Source: Paracoccaceae bacterium
Lineage (GTDB): Bacteria; Pseudomonadota; Alphaproteobacteria; Rhodobacterales; Rhodobacteraceae
Length of the DNA: 64,000 nt
Assembly: GCA_024636555.1 (NCBI GenBank)
Contig: JAGXGW010000056.1
Coordinates: 54,849-118,848 of the forward strand
Direction of reading: 5' to 3'
In this document: positions 1-8,289 of the stretch, in pieces
Layout: the number at the start of each line of letters is the position of its first letter
Position numbering within the stretch: the first letter of the stretch is position 1
Program-made: the position numbers and the translations under genes
Notes under the pieces: model-generated
Seen by the model: the letters and a program-made list of their open reading frames with translations, nothing else
Told to the model about the DNA's origin: nothing
The model's database searches: none

Positions 1-810
1 ACCATGGCCCCGCATGTGCAGCAAGGACGCCGCGCGCTGATCGTGGGCGGCGGCTATATCGGGCTGGAGGCCGCTGCCGTTGCCGCCAAGCGCGGGCTGT
101 CCGTTACGCTGGTCGAGATGGCGGACCGCATCCTGCAACGGGTGGCAGCGCCGCAAACCTCGGATTACTTCCGTGCGCTGCACCAGTCGCATGGCGTCAC
201 CATCCATGAGGGCGTCGGGCTGGACCGTTTGCTGGGCGATCGCCATGTGACAGGCGCGCGCTTCACCGATGGAACGGAGCTTCCCTTCGATCTGGTGATC
301 GTTGGCGTGGGCATCGCACCGGCCACCGCGCTGGCCGAAGCGGCAGGCATCGCCATCGAAAACGGCATCCGAACCGACGCGCAGGGCCGCACATCGGACC
401 CCGCGATCTGGGCGGCAGGCGATTGCGCCTCGTTCCCGTGGCGGGGGCAGCGGATCAGGCTGGAAAGCGTGCCCCATGCCATCGATCAGGCGGAATGCGT
501 GGCCGAAAACATCATGGGCGCGGCCAAGGAATACGCGGCAAAACCGTGGTTCTGGTCGGACCAGTATGATGTGAAACTGCAGATCGCGGGGCTGAACACC
601 GGCTATGACCGCACGATCGTCAGACCGGGAGAGAAAGCGGGCAGCCAGTCTGTCTGGTATTTCAGCGGGAACGAGTTGCTCGCGGTCGATGCGATGAACG
701 ATCCGCGCGCCTATATGATCGGCAAGCGGTTGATCGAAAGCGGCCAGTCCCCTGCGGCCGAGGATATCGCCAATCCCGATATTCCGCTCAAATCCTTGCT
801 GCCCGCGTGA
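1..810 (+). CDS. FAD/NAD(P)H-dependent ferredoxin reductase, C-terminal part
   Basis: The frame is open from base 1, so the gene begins upstream and about 269 residues are visible. Near the start of the visible part is the NAD(P)H-binding loop GGGYIGLEAA. The FAD-binding motif AAGDCAS follows around residue 139, and then a Reductase_C-type tail. This matches putidaredoxin/rhodocoxin-type reductases of about 400 residues, which pass electrons from NAD(P)H to a [2Fe-2S] ferredoxin, often for a P450 or a Rieske oxygenase. The partner is not in the window. The stop overlaps the GTG of rsmD. Family assignment is secure; the electron acceptor is unknown. Confidence 0.85.
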   Translation, partial: TMAPHVQQGRRALIVGGGYIGLEAAAVAAKRGLSVTLVEMADRILQRVAAPQTSDYFRALHQSHGVTIHEGVGLDRLLGDRHVTGARFTDGTELPFDLVIVGVGIAPATALAEAAGIAIENGIRTDAQGRTSDPAIWAAGDCASFPWRGQRIRLESVPHAIDQAECVAENIMGAAKEYAAKPWFWSDQYDVKLQIAGLNTGYDRTIVRPGEKAGSQSVWYFSGNELLAVDAMNDPRAYMIGKRLIESGQSPAAEDIANPDIPLKSLLPA

Positions 811-1364
811 GAATTGTCGCAGGCCGGTTCAGGGGCCGCGCCCTCGCCGCCTTGGGCAAGGGCGATCCCGCCGCACATCTGCGCCCCACCAGTGACCGCA
901 CGCGCGAGAGCCTGTTCAACATGCTGGCGGGCGGTCGCTTCGGCGATCCGATGACAGGGGCACGGGTGCTCGACCTGTTCGCGGGTACCGGCGCGCTGGG
1001 GCTGGAGGCGCTGTCACGCGGGGCCGCCCATGTCACATTCGTCGATGACGGGACGAGGGCGCTGGGCCTGATCCGGCAGAACATCGCCCTATGCGACGCC
1101 GGAGCCGAGACGCGGATCATCAAGCGCGACGCCCGCAAACTGCCGCCCAATGACGGTGAGGGCTTTGATCTGGTCTTTCTCGATCCACCCTATGGCAAAG
1201 GTCTGGGCGAAGTGGCGCTGGCCCACGCGCTGACACAGGGCTGGATTGCGGCCGGTGCGCTGATCGTCTGGGAGGAAAGCGCCGCCATCACCCCGCCGGA
1301 GGGCCTCAGCCCACTGGACAGCCGCCGTTACGGCGACACGGTCATCAGCCTGCTGCGGGCCTGA
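807..1364 (+). CDS. rsmD: 16S rRNA (guanine(966)-N2)-methyltransferase
   Basis: The 185-residue product has the layout of RsmD: an N-terminal MRIVAGRFRGR, a SAM-binding region VLDLFAGTGALGLEALSRG around residues 53-70, and the catalytic LDPPYGKG motif around residue 127. RsmD methylates G966 of 16S rRNA during 30S assembly, using SAM, in the cytoplasm. The start is a GTG overlapping the stop of the preceding reductase gene (GTGA), which suggests translational coupling. Length and motifs are normal for the family. Confidence 0.93.
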   Translation: MRIVAGRFRGRALAALGKGDPAAHLRPTSDRTRESLFNMLAGGRFGDPMTGARVLDLFAGTGALGLEALSRGAAHVTFVDDGTRALGLIRQNIALCDAGAETRIIKRDARKLPPNDGEGFDLVFLDPPYGKGLGEVALAHALTQGWIAAGALIVWEESAAITPPEGLSPLDSRRYGDTVISLLRA

Positions 1365-1466
1365 TCCGCGTAAGGTGGCAAAAGACGACGCATCCCCGCG
1401 TCGGAAATGGCAAAGCGCTTGCGCGCCTGCGGGTGCAGCCTGTACGGACACCAGTCCGGAATACCC

Positions 1467-2768
1467 ATGGCCACCCGTTACATCCCCCTGTGGACCCGTT
1501 TTGCGCCCGCGCCGGGGGTGCGGGGCTTTGCCACCCTTCAGGGGTTCGAGGCTATTACCCGTGGCATCCTCATCTCTGTCTTTCCGCTGGAAATGTACCG
1601 CGCGCTCGGGGATGCCCAAAGCGTCTCGCTGGTCTATTTCATGATCGGGGTGATCTCGTTGCTGGCTGGCCTGATGGTGCCATGGCTCAACCGTTTCGTG
1701 CCACGCCGCTGGATGTATACCACGGGGGCCGCGCTCTATCTGATCGGCTCCGGATTGGCCATTTTCGGCGGCACCGAGATGATCATGTTCGCGCTGCTGT
1801 GCAATACGCTGGCCACGGTGATCACCTTTGTCTGCTTCAATGCCTATGTGCTTGATTACATCACCCGCGCCGATCTGGGGCAGGCGGAATCGATGCGGAT
1901 GTTCTATTCCGCTCTGGGCTGGACGGTGGGGCCGGTGCTCGGCGTGACCTTGATGGCGCTCTGGCGGCCTGCGCCGTTCCTTGTGGCGGCGCTGGCATCG
2001 CTGTGCATGCTGGCCGTCTTCTGGGCGATGCGGCTGGGCAACGGCAAGCTGATCAGCCGCGCACGTGCGCCCGCCCCCAATCCGCTGGCCTTTCTGGTGC
2101 GATTCTTTGCACAGCCACGGCTCATCGCGGGCTGGCTGTTCGCCGTGATCCGGTCCTGCGGCTGGTGGGTCTATGTGGTCTATCTGCCAATCTTCGCGGT
2201 CAAATCAGGGCTGGGCGAGGCGACAGGCGGGATCGTTTTGTCCATCACCAACGGTACGTTGTTTCTGACACCCCTGATGTTGCGGGTCGTGCAGGCCAGT
2301 TCCATCCGCACCGCCGTGCGGTCGGGCTTCTTCTTCTCAGGCGCGTTGTTCATTCTGGCCGGCATGGGCCAGTGGCTACCTTGGGGGGCGGTCGCGGCGC
2401 TGATGGCGGCCTCTTTCTGCCTGATCCTGCTGGATGTCTGCGGCGGCCTGCCGTTTCTGATGGCCGTCAAACCCTCCGAACGCACGGAAATGTCGGCGGT
2501 CTATTCCAGTTTTCGCGACGTGTCGGGCATTCTGACACCCGGCGTGGCGTGGCTGGTGCTGCTCGTCGCGCCTTTATCGGGTGTCTTCATCGCCTGCGGT
2601 GCTGGCCTGTGGCTGGCCTGTGGCATAGCCAGCAGGCTTCATCCACGGCTGGGGCGCGCCCGCATCCAGCTGCCTGTGCCTGAAACTGCCGCTGCCCTGG
2701 ATTCGTCTTGCCTGGAATATCCCCGCACGGCACGTGTTACCGCCGCAGCGCAAGGCCCTCAGCCATAG
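1467..2768 (+). CDS. Major facilitator superfamily transporter
   Basis: A 433-residue hydrophobic protein with about 12 predicted membrane segments, beginning MATRYIPLWTRFAPAPGV. An in-frame start 60 bases upstream would add a Cys-rich stretch that looks untranslated, so I chose the ATG at 1467. I cannot name a substrate. The last 20 or so codons, from about 2704, are read out of a sequence resembling the dispersed intergenic repeat CTTGCCTGAAATATCCCC, and the polar tail has no membrane character. The ancestral stop may therefore have been lost. The 3' end overlaps map by 10 bases in convergent orientation. Confidence 0.8.
   Translation: MATRYIPLWTRFAPAPGVRGFATLQGFEAITRGILISVFPLEMYRALGDAQSVSLVYFMIGVISLLAGLMVPWLNRFVPRRWMYTTGAALYLIGSGLAIFGGTEMIMFALLCNTLATVITFVCFNAYVLDYITRADLGQAESMRMFYSALGWTVGPVLGVTLMALWRPAPFLVAALASLCMLAVFWAMRLGNGKLISRARAPAPNPLAFLVRFFAQPRLIAGWLFAVIRSCGWWVYVVYLPIFAVKSGLGEATGGIVLSITNGTLFLTPLMLRVVQASSIRTAVRSGFFFSGALFILAGMGQWLPWGAVAALMAASFCLILLDVCGGLPFLMAVKPSERTEMSAVYSSFRDVSGILTPGVAWLVLLVAPLSGVFIACGAGLWLACGIASRLHPRLGRARIQLPVPETAAALDSSCLEYPRTARVTAAAQGPQP
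2704..2724 (+). repeat. Dispersed repeat CTTGCCTGAAATATCCC family, copy A (inside a gene end)
   Basis: CGTCTTGCCTGGAATATCCCC resembles the copies at 6916, 10424 and 16779, which lie between genes. Here it is inside the 3' end of the MFS transporter reading frame. Confidence 0.55.
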
Positions 2769-3571
2769 GTCGGGTGGAACCGTCCTGCCGGAGACAGCGT
2801 GAAGATCTCGCATCCTGTCGCAGTCACGCCGACCGAATGTTCGAACTGCGCGCTCAGCGATTTGTCGCGGGTCACCGCTGTCCAGTCATCGGCCAGCACT
2901 TTGGTCTCGGGGCGGCCCAGATTGACCATCGGCTCGATGGTGAAGAACATCCCCTCCTCCAGCACCGGTCCGGTGCCGGGACGTCCGTAATGCAGCACAT
3001 TGGGTGGCGCGTGAAACACCCGCCCCAGACCATGGCCGCAGAAATCGCGCACCACGCTCATCCGGTGACCCTCCACGAAGGTCTGGATCGCATGCCCGAT
3101 ATCGCCGAATGTGTTGCCCGGCTTGACCGCTTCGATGCCCAGCATCAGCGCGTCATGGGTGATATCGACCAGCCGCGCGGCTTTGCGCGGCAAGGCACCT
3201 GCGGCATACATCCGGCTTGTATCGCCGAACCAGCCATCCACGATCACCGTGACGTCGATGTTCAGGATGTCACCGTCCTTGAGCTTCTTATCGCCCGGAA
3301 TTCCGTGGCAAACCACATGGTTCAGGCTGATGCAGCTTGCATGCTGATAGCCTTTGTAGCCGATGGTCGCGGATTTGGCTCCGGCTTGATGCACCTTCTC
3401 TTCGATGATCCTGTCAAGCTCGCCAGTGGTCACACCGGGTTGCACATGCGGCGCAATGGCGTCCAGAATGCCCGCCGCCACCTGTCCGGCGCGGAGCATT
3501 CCGGCAAAATCACCGGCTTCGTGAATACGGATTCCTTCCCGCGTCAAGCGGCCGCGATGCTGATCGTTCAA
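2759..3571 (-). CDS. map: Type I methionine aminopeptidase
   Basis: The 270-residue product removes the initiator Met from nascent proteins. The pita-bread fold is recognisable: LNHVVCHGIPGDKKLKDGD in the middle, the metal-binding Asp of NIDVTVIVDGWFGDTSRM, the His of FCGHGLGRVFH, the Glu of FTIEPM and the final Glu in FEHSVGVT. All five ligands of the dinuclear metal site (Asp, Asp, His, Glu, Glu) appear present. No N-terminal zinc-finger extension is seen, as is usual in bacteria. The gene stands alone on the minus strand. Confidence 0.95.
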   Translation of the reverse strand: MNDQHRGRLTREGIRIHEAGDFAGMLRAGQVAAGILDAIAPHVQPGVTTGELDRIIEEKVHQAGAKSATIGYKGYQHASCISLNHVVCHGIPGDKKLKDGDILNIDVTVIVDGWFGDTSRMYAAGALPRKAARLVDITHDALMLGIEAVKPGNTFGDIGHAIQTFVEGHRMSVVRDFCGHGLGRVFHAPPNVLHYGRPGTGPVLEEGMFFTIEPMVNLGRPETKVLADDWTAVTRDKSLSAQFEHSVGVTATGCEIFTLSPAGRFHPTYG

Positions 3572-3812
3572 ACCAAAACCCCGTCAATAAAACGATTTCC
3601 CTTCTATTTAGGCATATTTGGCGCCAGTTGCCAGAGCCGCCGCAAAAGCACATGACGGCTTGCAAACCTGCGGCCTGCTTCGGGAAGCGAGGCGGCGCGC
3701 CGCAATCACGGAAACGGCAAGGCCGTTTGTCGCCATGAAGAACCGGGGGGCTTGGAAAGCGCCTTCGCTTGCGCCTATACCGTTGGGATCACAACATCCC
3801 AAGGACCGCGCC

Positions 3813-4559
3813 ATGACCGACACTTTGACGGATCACACAGCCAACCCCACCGCCGCCATGATTGTGATCGGAGACGAGATCCTCTCCGGGCGCACGCGTG
3901 ACAGCAATATGCACTATCTCGCAGGCGAGTTGACCAAAGCCGGCATCGACCTGCGCGAGGTCCGGATGATCCGCGATGACGCAAGCGCCATCGTCGCCGC
4001 CGTCCGCGCCCTGTCCCTGACCAATACGCATGTCTTCACCTCCGGCGGGATCGGTCCGACGCATGACGACATCACCGCCGATTGCATCGCCGAGGCTTTT
4101 GGCGTGCCCATCGACATCCGGCAGGACGCCCGCGAGTTGCTGGCCGCCCATTACGCCCGCAGCGGCACCGAGCTGAACGCAGCCCGCCTGCGCATGGCCC
4201 GCATCCCCGACGGGGCGCAACTGATCGAGAATCCGGTATCGGCCGCGCCGGGCTTCATTCTGGAGAATGTGCATGTCATGGCGGGCGTTCCGACTGTGTT
4301 TCAGGCCATGGTCGCCTCGGTGCTGCCAAGGATGACCGGAGGCAAGCCGCTCATGTCCCAGACCCTGCGTATCCAACGCGGAGAAGGCGATATCGCAGGC
4401 CCGTTGGGCGAACTGGCCGCGCGCTATCCCGATCTGTCCATCGGCTCTTATCCCTATCAGGTGAACGGCGTTTACGGGGCAAATATCGTGATCCGCGGGG
4501 CGGAGGGTGCCCGCGTCGATGCCGCCATGGCAGAACTTGGCACGTTCTTTCCCGAATGA
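3813..4559 (+). CDS. CinA N-terminal-like molybdopterin-binding domain protein
   Basis: The 248-residue product is a single MoCF_biosynth (MoaB/MogA-like) domain with a short tail. Visible motifs are GDEILSGRTRDSN near the N-terminus and SGGIGPTHDDIT around residue 75. This is the stand-alone form of the CinA N-terminal domain common in alphaproteobacteria; it lacks the C-terminal PncC amidase domain. The physiological reaction is not established. The frame is open for 195 bases upstream, but MTDTLTDH at 3813 follows an AAGGA-like site and fits the family. The stop overlaps the next gene by ATGA. Confidence 0.85.
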   Translation: MTDTLTDHTANPTAAMIVIGDEILSGRTRDSNMHYLAGELTKAGIDLREVRMIRDDASAIVAAVRALSLTNTHVFTSGGIGPTHDDITADCIAEAFGVPIDIRQDARELLAAHYARSGTELNAARLRMARIPDGAQLIENPVSAAPGFILENVHVMAGVPTVFQAMVASVLPRMTGGKPLMSQTLRIQRGEGDIAGPLGELAARYPDLSIGSYPYQVNGVYGANIVIRGAEGARVDAAMAELGTFFPE

Positions 4560-5287
4560 AGCCGGATGTCGCACAGCTTTACGATGTGATCGACGGCACA
4601 TGGCCAGCGGCACAGACGCGCCGCCTTGGCCCCTTTCTGCTTCGTCAGGGCGATGGCGGCGGCCAGCGGGTCTCGGCGGCCACAGCCCTTGCTCCGGTGA
4701 ACCCGCCGCAGATCGAGGCCGCAGAGGCGGCGATGCTGGAGATGGGTCAGCCGCGCCTGTTCCAGATCAGGCAGGGCGACGCGGCGCTGGATGCAATGCT
4801 GCAACAGCGCGGTTACGGGATCAAAGACCCCGTCAACCTCTATGTCGCCCCTTTGGACATGCTGCTCACGCAACGTCCGCCACCAGTAATGACCTTCTGC
4901 ATCTGGGAACCGCTGGCCATCCAGATCGACATCTGGGCCAAAGCCGGGATCGGACCGGCGCGCATCGCCGTGATGCGCCGCGCCAAGGGGCCGAAAACGG
5001 CCATTCTGGGACGGATCAACGACCATCCCGGCGGCACGGCCTTCGTGGCGATCCATGAGCACATCGCGATGGTCCATGCGGTGGAGGTGCTGGCGGATCA
5101 ACGCAAGCAGGGCATGGCGGGTTGGTTCATGCGGACGGCTGCCCACTGGGCACAGCAGCATGGCGCCACGCATCTGTCGGTTGTCTGCACGCAGGCCAAT
5201 GCGGGCGCGAATGCGCTCTATGCTTCCCTCGGGATGGCGCTTGTGGGACAGTACCACTACCGCAAACATCCAGACGACATGAAATGA
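4556..5287 (+). CDS. GNAT-family N-acetyltransferase
   Basis: A 243-residue protein, translationally coupled to the CinA-like gene by an ATGA overlap. The C-terminal half carries the acetyl-CoA-binding part of the GNAT fold: VEVLADQRKQGMAGWFMRTAA (the R/Q-x-x-G-x-G/A loop) followed by NAGANALYASLGM, typical of motif B. The N-terminal 110 residues are less conserved. The substrate cannot be predicted. Linkage to the CinA-like gene is the only contextual clue. Confidence 0.8.
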   Translation: MKPDVAQLYDVIDGTWPAAQTRRLGPFLLRQGDGGGQRVSAATALAPVNPPQIEAAEAAMLEMGQPRLFQIRQGDAALDAMLQQRGYGIKDPVNLYVAPLDMLLTQRPPPVMTFCIWEPLAIQIDIWAKAGIGPARIAVMRRAKGPKTAILGRINDHPGGTAFVAIHEHIAMVHAVEVLADQRKQGMAGWFMRTAAHWAQQHGATHLSVVCTQANAGANALYASLGMALVGQYHYRKHPDDMK

Positions 5288-5294
5288 GCCGCAT

Positions 5295-5867
5295 ATGAGC
5301 AACCAAGACCTGCCCACCGCCCTGAACCTGCCTGCCGTCGATCCGCTGCCGACAGCCACGCAGAAATATTTCGATATCTGTCAGGAAAAGCTGGGGATGG
5401 TGCCCAATGTGCTGCGCGCCCATGCTTTCGATATCGACAAGCTCAACACTTTCTCTGCGCTTTATAACGATCTGATGCTGGCCGAAAGCGGCCTCAGCAA
5501 GCTGGAGCGCGAGATGATCGCGGTCACTGTGTCGTCGATCAACCGCTGCTTTTATTGTCTTACCGCGCATGGCGCGGCGGTGCGGCAACTCTCCGGTGAT
5601 CCCAAACTGGGCGAGATGCTGGTGATGAACTACCGCGTCGCCCCGCTGGATGCGCGCCAGCGCGCGATGCTGGATTTCGCGGCACTGGTCACAACCGCCT
5701 CGGCCACGATCGGGGAAGAGCATCGGCAGGCCCTGCGCGATGTCGACTTCAGCGATCGCGACATCTGGGATATCGCCAATGTCGCGGCCTTCTACAACAT
5801 GACCAACCGCGTCGCCTCGGCTACTGATATGCGACCGAACGAGGACTATCATGCACAGGCAAGGTAA
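5295..5867 (+). CDS. AhpD-like peroxidase-related carboxymuconolactone decarboxylase-family protein
   Basis: The 190-residue product has the AhpD/CMD core with the redox pair CFYC (INRCFYCLTAHGAAV, around residues 80-95) and a following His, as in alkylhydroperoxidase D. The N-terminal region (FDICQEKLGMVPNVLRAHA) fits the peroxidase-related subfamily. It probably reduces peroxides with thiols, but the electron donor is unknown. It lies 7 bases after the acetyltransferase and is probably cotranscribed with it. Confidence 0.85.
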   Translation: MSNQDLPTALNLPAVDPLPTATQKYFDICQEKLGMVPNVLRAHAFDIDKLNTFSALYNDLMLAESGLSKLEREMIAVTVSSINRCFYCLTAHGAAVRQLSGDPKLGEMLVMNYRVAPLDARQRAMLDFAALVTTASATIGEEHRQALRDVDFSDRDIWDIANVAAFYNMTNRVASATDMRPNEDYHAQAR

Positions 5868-5882
5868 CGCACCGGATTGCGG

Positions 5883-6899
5883 ATGATCCGGCGTGCGGCA
5901 TCACCTTTCCAGCCCGCGCTGATTTGCACGGCATTGCTCGCGTTCCTGCTGGCAGGCCCGGTCCGCGCGCTTGATCTGACCTTGCCATTCAGCAGCCAGA
6001 TCACGGCGCAGGTGATCACCGCACCGGACAGCCACGCGCTGGCTACCGGCCCCTTCACGGCTGGCGGCGTGCCCTTGCAGGTTCTGGAGGGGCGCGTTGA
6101 ACGGCAGGTCCACCGGATGCCAGGCCAGTCGCTCACAACCCTGCAATTGCTGTCGCCCTTGCGCGAACAGCTTGAAGCGGCGGGCTACGAGATACTGTTC
6201 GAATGCTATGCTGCGGCCTGTGGCGGTTTTGATTTCCGCTTCGGAATCGAAGTGCTGCCCGCACCGGATATGTATGTTGACCTCAACGATTTCCGCTATC
6301 TGGCCGCGCGCAATGGTGCGCAAGATTACCTCGGCCTGCTGATCAGCGCCTCTTCCAATGCAGGCTTCATTCAGGTGATCCGTGTCATATCCGATCCTGA
6401 GGCGGCATCCTTGCGGATCAATGCGCCAGATGGCACGCCCAGTGCCACCGACAACGGAACCCCCGCGCCCGCGATCCCCCCGGAATCCGTTCCCGAAACG
6501 CCACTGCCCCCCACAGGGCCGGTCACACTGGCCGACAGCCTGATGCAGCGCGGGCATGTCATCCTGTCGGACCTGACTTTCGACACAGGCGCGGCGCAAC
6601 TGGCGCCGCGGCGCTTTGCAACACTGGAGAAGCTGGCCGATTTCCTGCTGTCAGACCCGTCCCTCCGGATCGCGCTGGTGGGTCATACCGATGCTGTGGG
6701 CGCGCTGCCCGTCAATATCAACCTGTCGCGCCAACGCGCGCGATCCGTTCTCGACCGTCTTGTTGCGGATTACGGGGTTCCGGCCTCGCAACTTGAAGCC
6801 GAGGGCATGGGCTACCTCTCCCCCATCGCACCCAATACCAATTCCGCAGGACGCGAGGTCAACCGCCGGGTCGAGGCTGTGCTGCTCAATACGGAATAA
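5883..6899 (+). CDS. OmpA-family outer-membrane/periplasmic protein
   Basis: The 338-residue product begins with a clear signal peptide (MIRRAASPF then a hydrophobic stretch LICTALLAFLLAG ending near AL). A unique middle region is followed by a Pro-rich linker (around residues 190-215) and a C-terminal OmpA peptidoglycan-binding domain. That domain shows the hallmark VGHTDAVG, the following NLSRQRARSV and NRRVEAVL. It probably tethers an envelope structure to the cell wall. A TTG two codons upstream is an alternative start. No beta-barrel is obvious in the N-terminal part. Confidence 0.85.
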   Translation: MIRRAASPFQPALICTALLAFLLAGPVRALDLTLPFSSQITAQVITAPDSHALATGPFTAGGVPLQVLEGRVERQVHRMPGQSLTTLQLLSPLREQLEAAGYEILFECYAAACGGFDFRFGIEVLPAPDMYVDLNDFRYLAARNGAQDYLGLLISASSNAGFIQVIRVISDPEAASLRINAPDGTPSATDNGTPAPAIPPESVPETPLPPTGPVTLADSLMQRGHVILSDLTFDTGAAQLAPRRFATLEKLADFLLSDPSLRIALVGHTDAVGALPVNINLSRQRARSVLDRLVADYGVPASQLEAEGMGYLSPIAPNTNSAGREVNRRVEAVLLNTE

Positions 6900-6915
6900 C
6901 CGCCTCATCCGGCTT

Positions 6916-6957
6916 CGTCTTGCCCGAAATATCCCGGGGTGTGGGGCAGCGCCCCAC
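6916..6957. terminator. Dispersed repeat copy B with hairpin; likely two-way terminator
   Basis: CGTCTTGCCCGAAATATCCCG is followed by the perfect 7-bp stem GTGGGGC-AGC-GCCCCAC (6941-6957). It lies between the convergent ompA-like and gckA genes, where a shared terminator is expected. There is no long T run, so the terminator role is inferred. Confidence 0.55.
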
Positions 6958-6971
6958 AAGGCCCTCACCGC

Positions 6972-8240
6972 TCATTCGCGGATCAGGATCGCGCGGAGAT
7001 CGTTGACATTGGTGCCCGTCGGGCCGGTGACGAACAGCGCGTTGATCGCATCGAAGGCCGTCCATGCATCATGCCCGGCCAGCAAGGCCGCAGGATCCAG
7101 CCCCGCCGCCCGCATCCGCGTGGCTGTTCCGCCATCGGCAAAAGCACCTGCATTCTCCTCGGACCCGTCGATGCCGTCCGTATCGGCGGCGAGCGCCGCA
7201 ATGCCCGCTTGGCCCTCGATATCCAGTGCAAGTGACAGCAGGAACGCGGTGTTGCGCCCGCCGCGCCCGCTTGTGTCCCGGATCGTCACAGTCGTCTCGC
7301 CACCCGACAGCATCACCACGGGGGCTTTGAACGGTCGTCCGCGCCGCGCAACCTCCCGCGCCATGGCCGCATGCATCTTGGCAATCTCCCGCGCCTCGCC
7401 CTCGATGGCATCGGACAGGATCACCGCCGTAACACCCGCCGCCTCCGCTACCTCTGCTGCAGCCTCCAGCGAGCGTGCGGCCGAGGCGATGACATGCACC
7501 TCATGCCGGTCGAACCGTCCATCATCGGGGCGCGGCGCATCCTCGGCGCTCTCGTCGAGAAACCGCGCAATACGCTCGGGCAAGGCAATCCCATGATCAC
7601 GGATCGCAGCCCGCGCCTCTGCCCGCCCCACCGCATCCGGCACCGTCGGGCCCGAGGCCACCTGCGCCGGATCATCCCCCGGCACATCCGACACGATCAG
7701 GCTGACCATCCGCGCGGGCAATGCCGCCGCGGCCAGCCGCCCGCCCTTGATCCGGCTGATCTGCTTGCGGATCGCGTTCATCGCGCCAATCGGCGCGCCC
7801 GAGGATAACAGCGCCTCGTTCAGCGCCACCTCGTCAGCGAGCGTCAAACCCTCTGCCGGGGCCGCCAGCAAGGCCGATCCGCCCCCGCAGATCAGGGCAA
7901 CGACCAGATCATCCGGCCCCAACCCGGCCACAGCCGCAAACAATGCCTCGGACGCAGCCAACCCCGCCTCGTCCGGCACCGGATGCGCGGCTTCCAGCAC
8001 GCGCACATCCCGCGTGGCACAGGCATAACCGTAGCGGGTGACGACCACACCCTCTACCGGAGCCTCCCACAGATCCTCGAACGCTGCTGCCAGTTGTGCC
8101 GCACCCTTGCCCGCCCCGATCACGACGGTCCGCCCCTTGGGGCGTTCCGGCAGATACGCGGCAAGCGCCTTGTGCGGGTCAGCCGCATCGACGGCGGCTT
8201 TGAACAATGACGCCAGAAAGGCGCGGTCCTGCGGGGTCAT
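6972..8240 (-). CDS. Glycerate 2-kinase (GckA/TtuD, MOFRL family)
   Basis: The 422-residue product phosphorylates glycerate to 2-phosphoglycerate. Motifs of the family are VIGAGKGAAQ near residue 38, VALICGGGSALL near residue 100, IRKQISRIKGGRLA near residue 145, and the C-terminal MOFRL domain with LSGGETTVTI and GRGGRNTAFLLSLAL, ending TGTNVNDL. I chose MTPQDRAF at 8240. A start 45 bases upstream would run through an inverted repeat. The gene follows tauC on the same strand but belongs functionally to glycerate/glyoxylate metabolism, like the glc operon further on. Confidence 0.9.
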   Translation of the reverse strand: MTPQDRAFLASLFKAAVDAADPHKALAAYLPERPKGRTVVIGAGKGAAQLAAAFEDLWEAPVEGVVVTRYGYACATRDVRVLEAAHPVPDEAGLAASEALFAAVAGLGPDDLVVALICGGGSALLAAPAEGLTLADEVALNEALLSSGAPIGAMNAIRKQISRIKGGRLAAAALPARMVSLIVSDVPGDDPAQVASGPTVPDAVGRAEARAAIRDHGIALPERIARFLDESAEDAPRPDDGRFDRHEVHVIASAARSLEAAAEVAEAAGVTAVILSDAIEGEAREIAKMHAAMAREVARRGRPFKAPVVMLSGGETTVTIRDTSGRGGRNTAFLLSLALDIEGQAGIAALAADTDGIDGSEENAGAFADGGTATRMRAAGLDPAALLAGHDAWTAFDAINALFVTGPTGTNVNDLRAILIRE

Positions 8241-8266
8241 GGGCTTGCCTTCATCAGACGCTCGGA

Positions 8267-8286
8267 CGTGCCCTTTCAAGGGCACG
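8267..8286. repeat. Perfect 9-bp inverted repeat after tauC
   Basis: CGTGCCCTT-TC-AAGGGCACG lies 3 bases beyond the tauC stop, before gckA. It may end or stabilise the tauABC transcript. No T run follows on the minus strand. Confidence 0.5.
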
Positions 8287-8289
8287 GGT

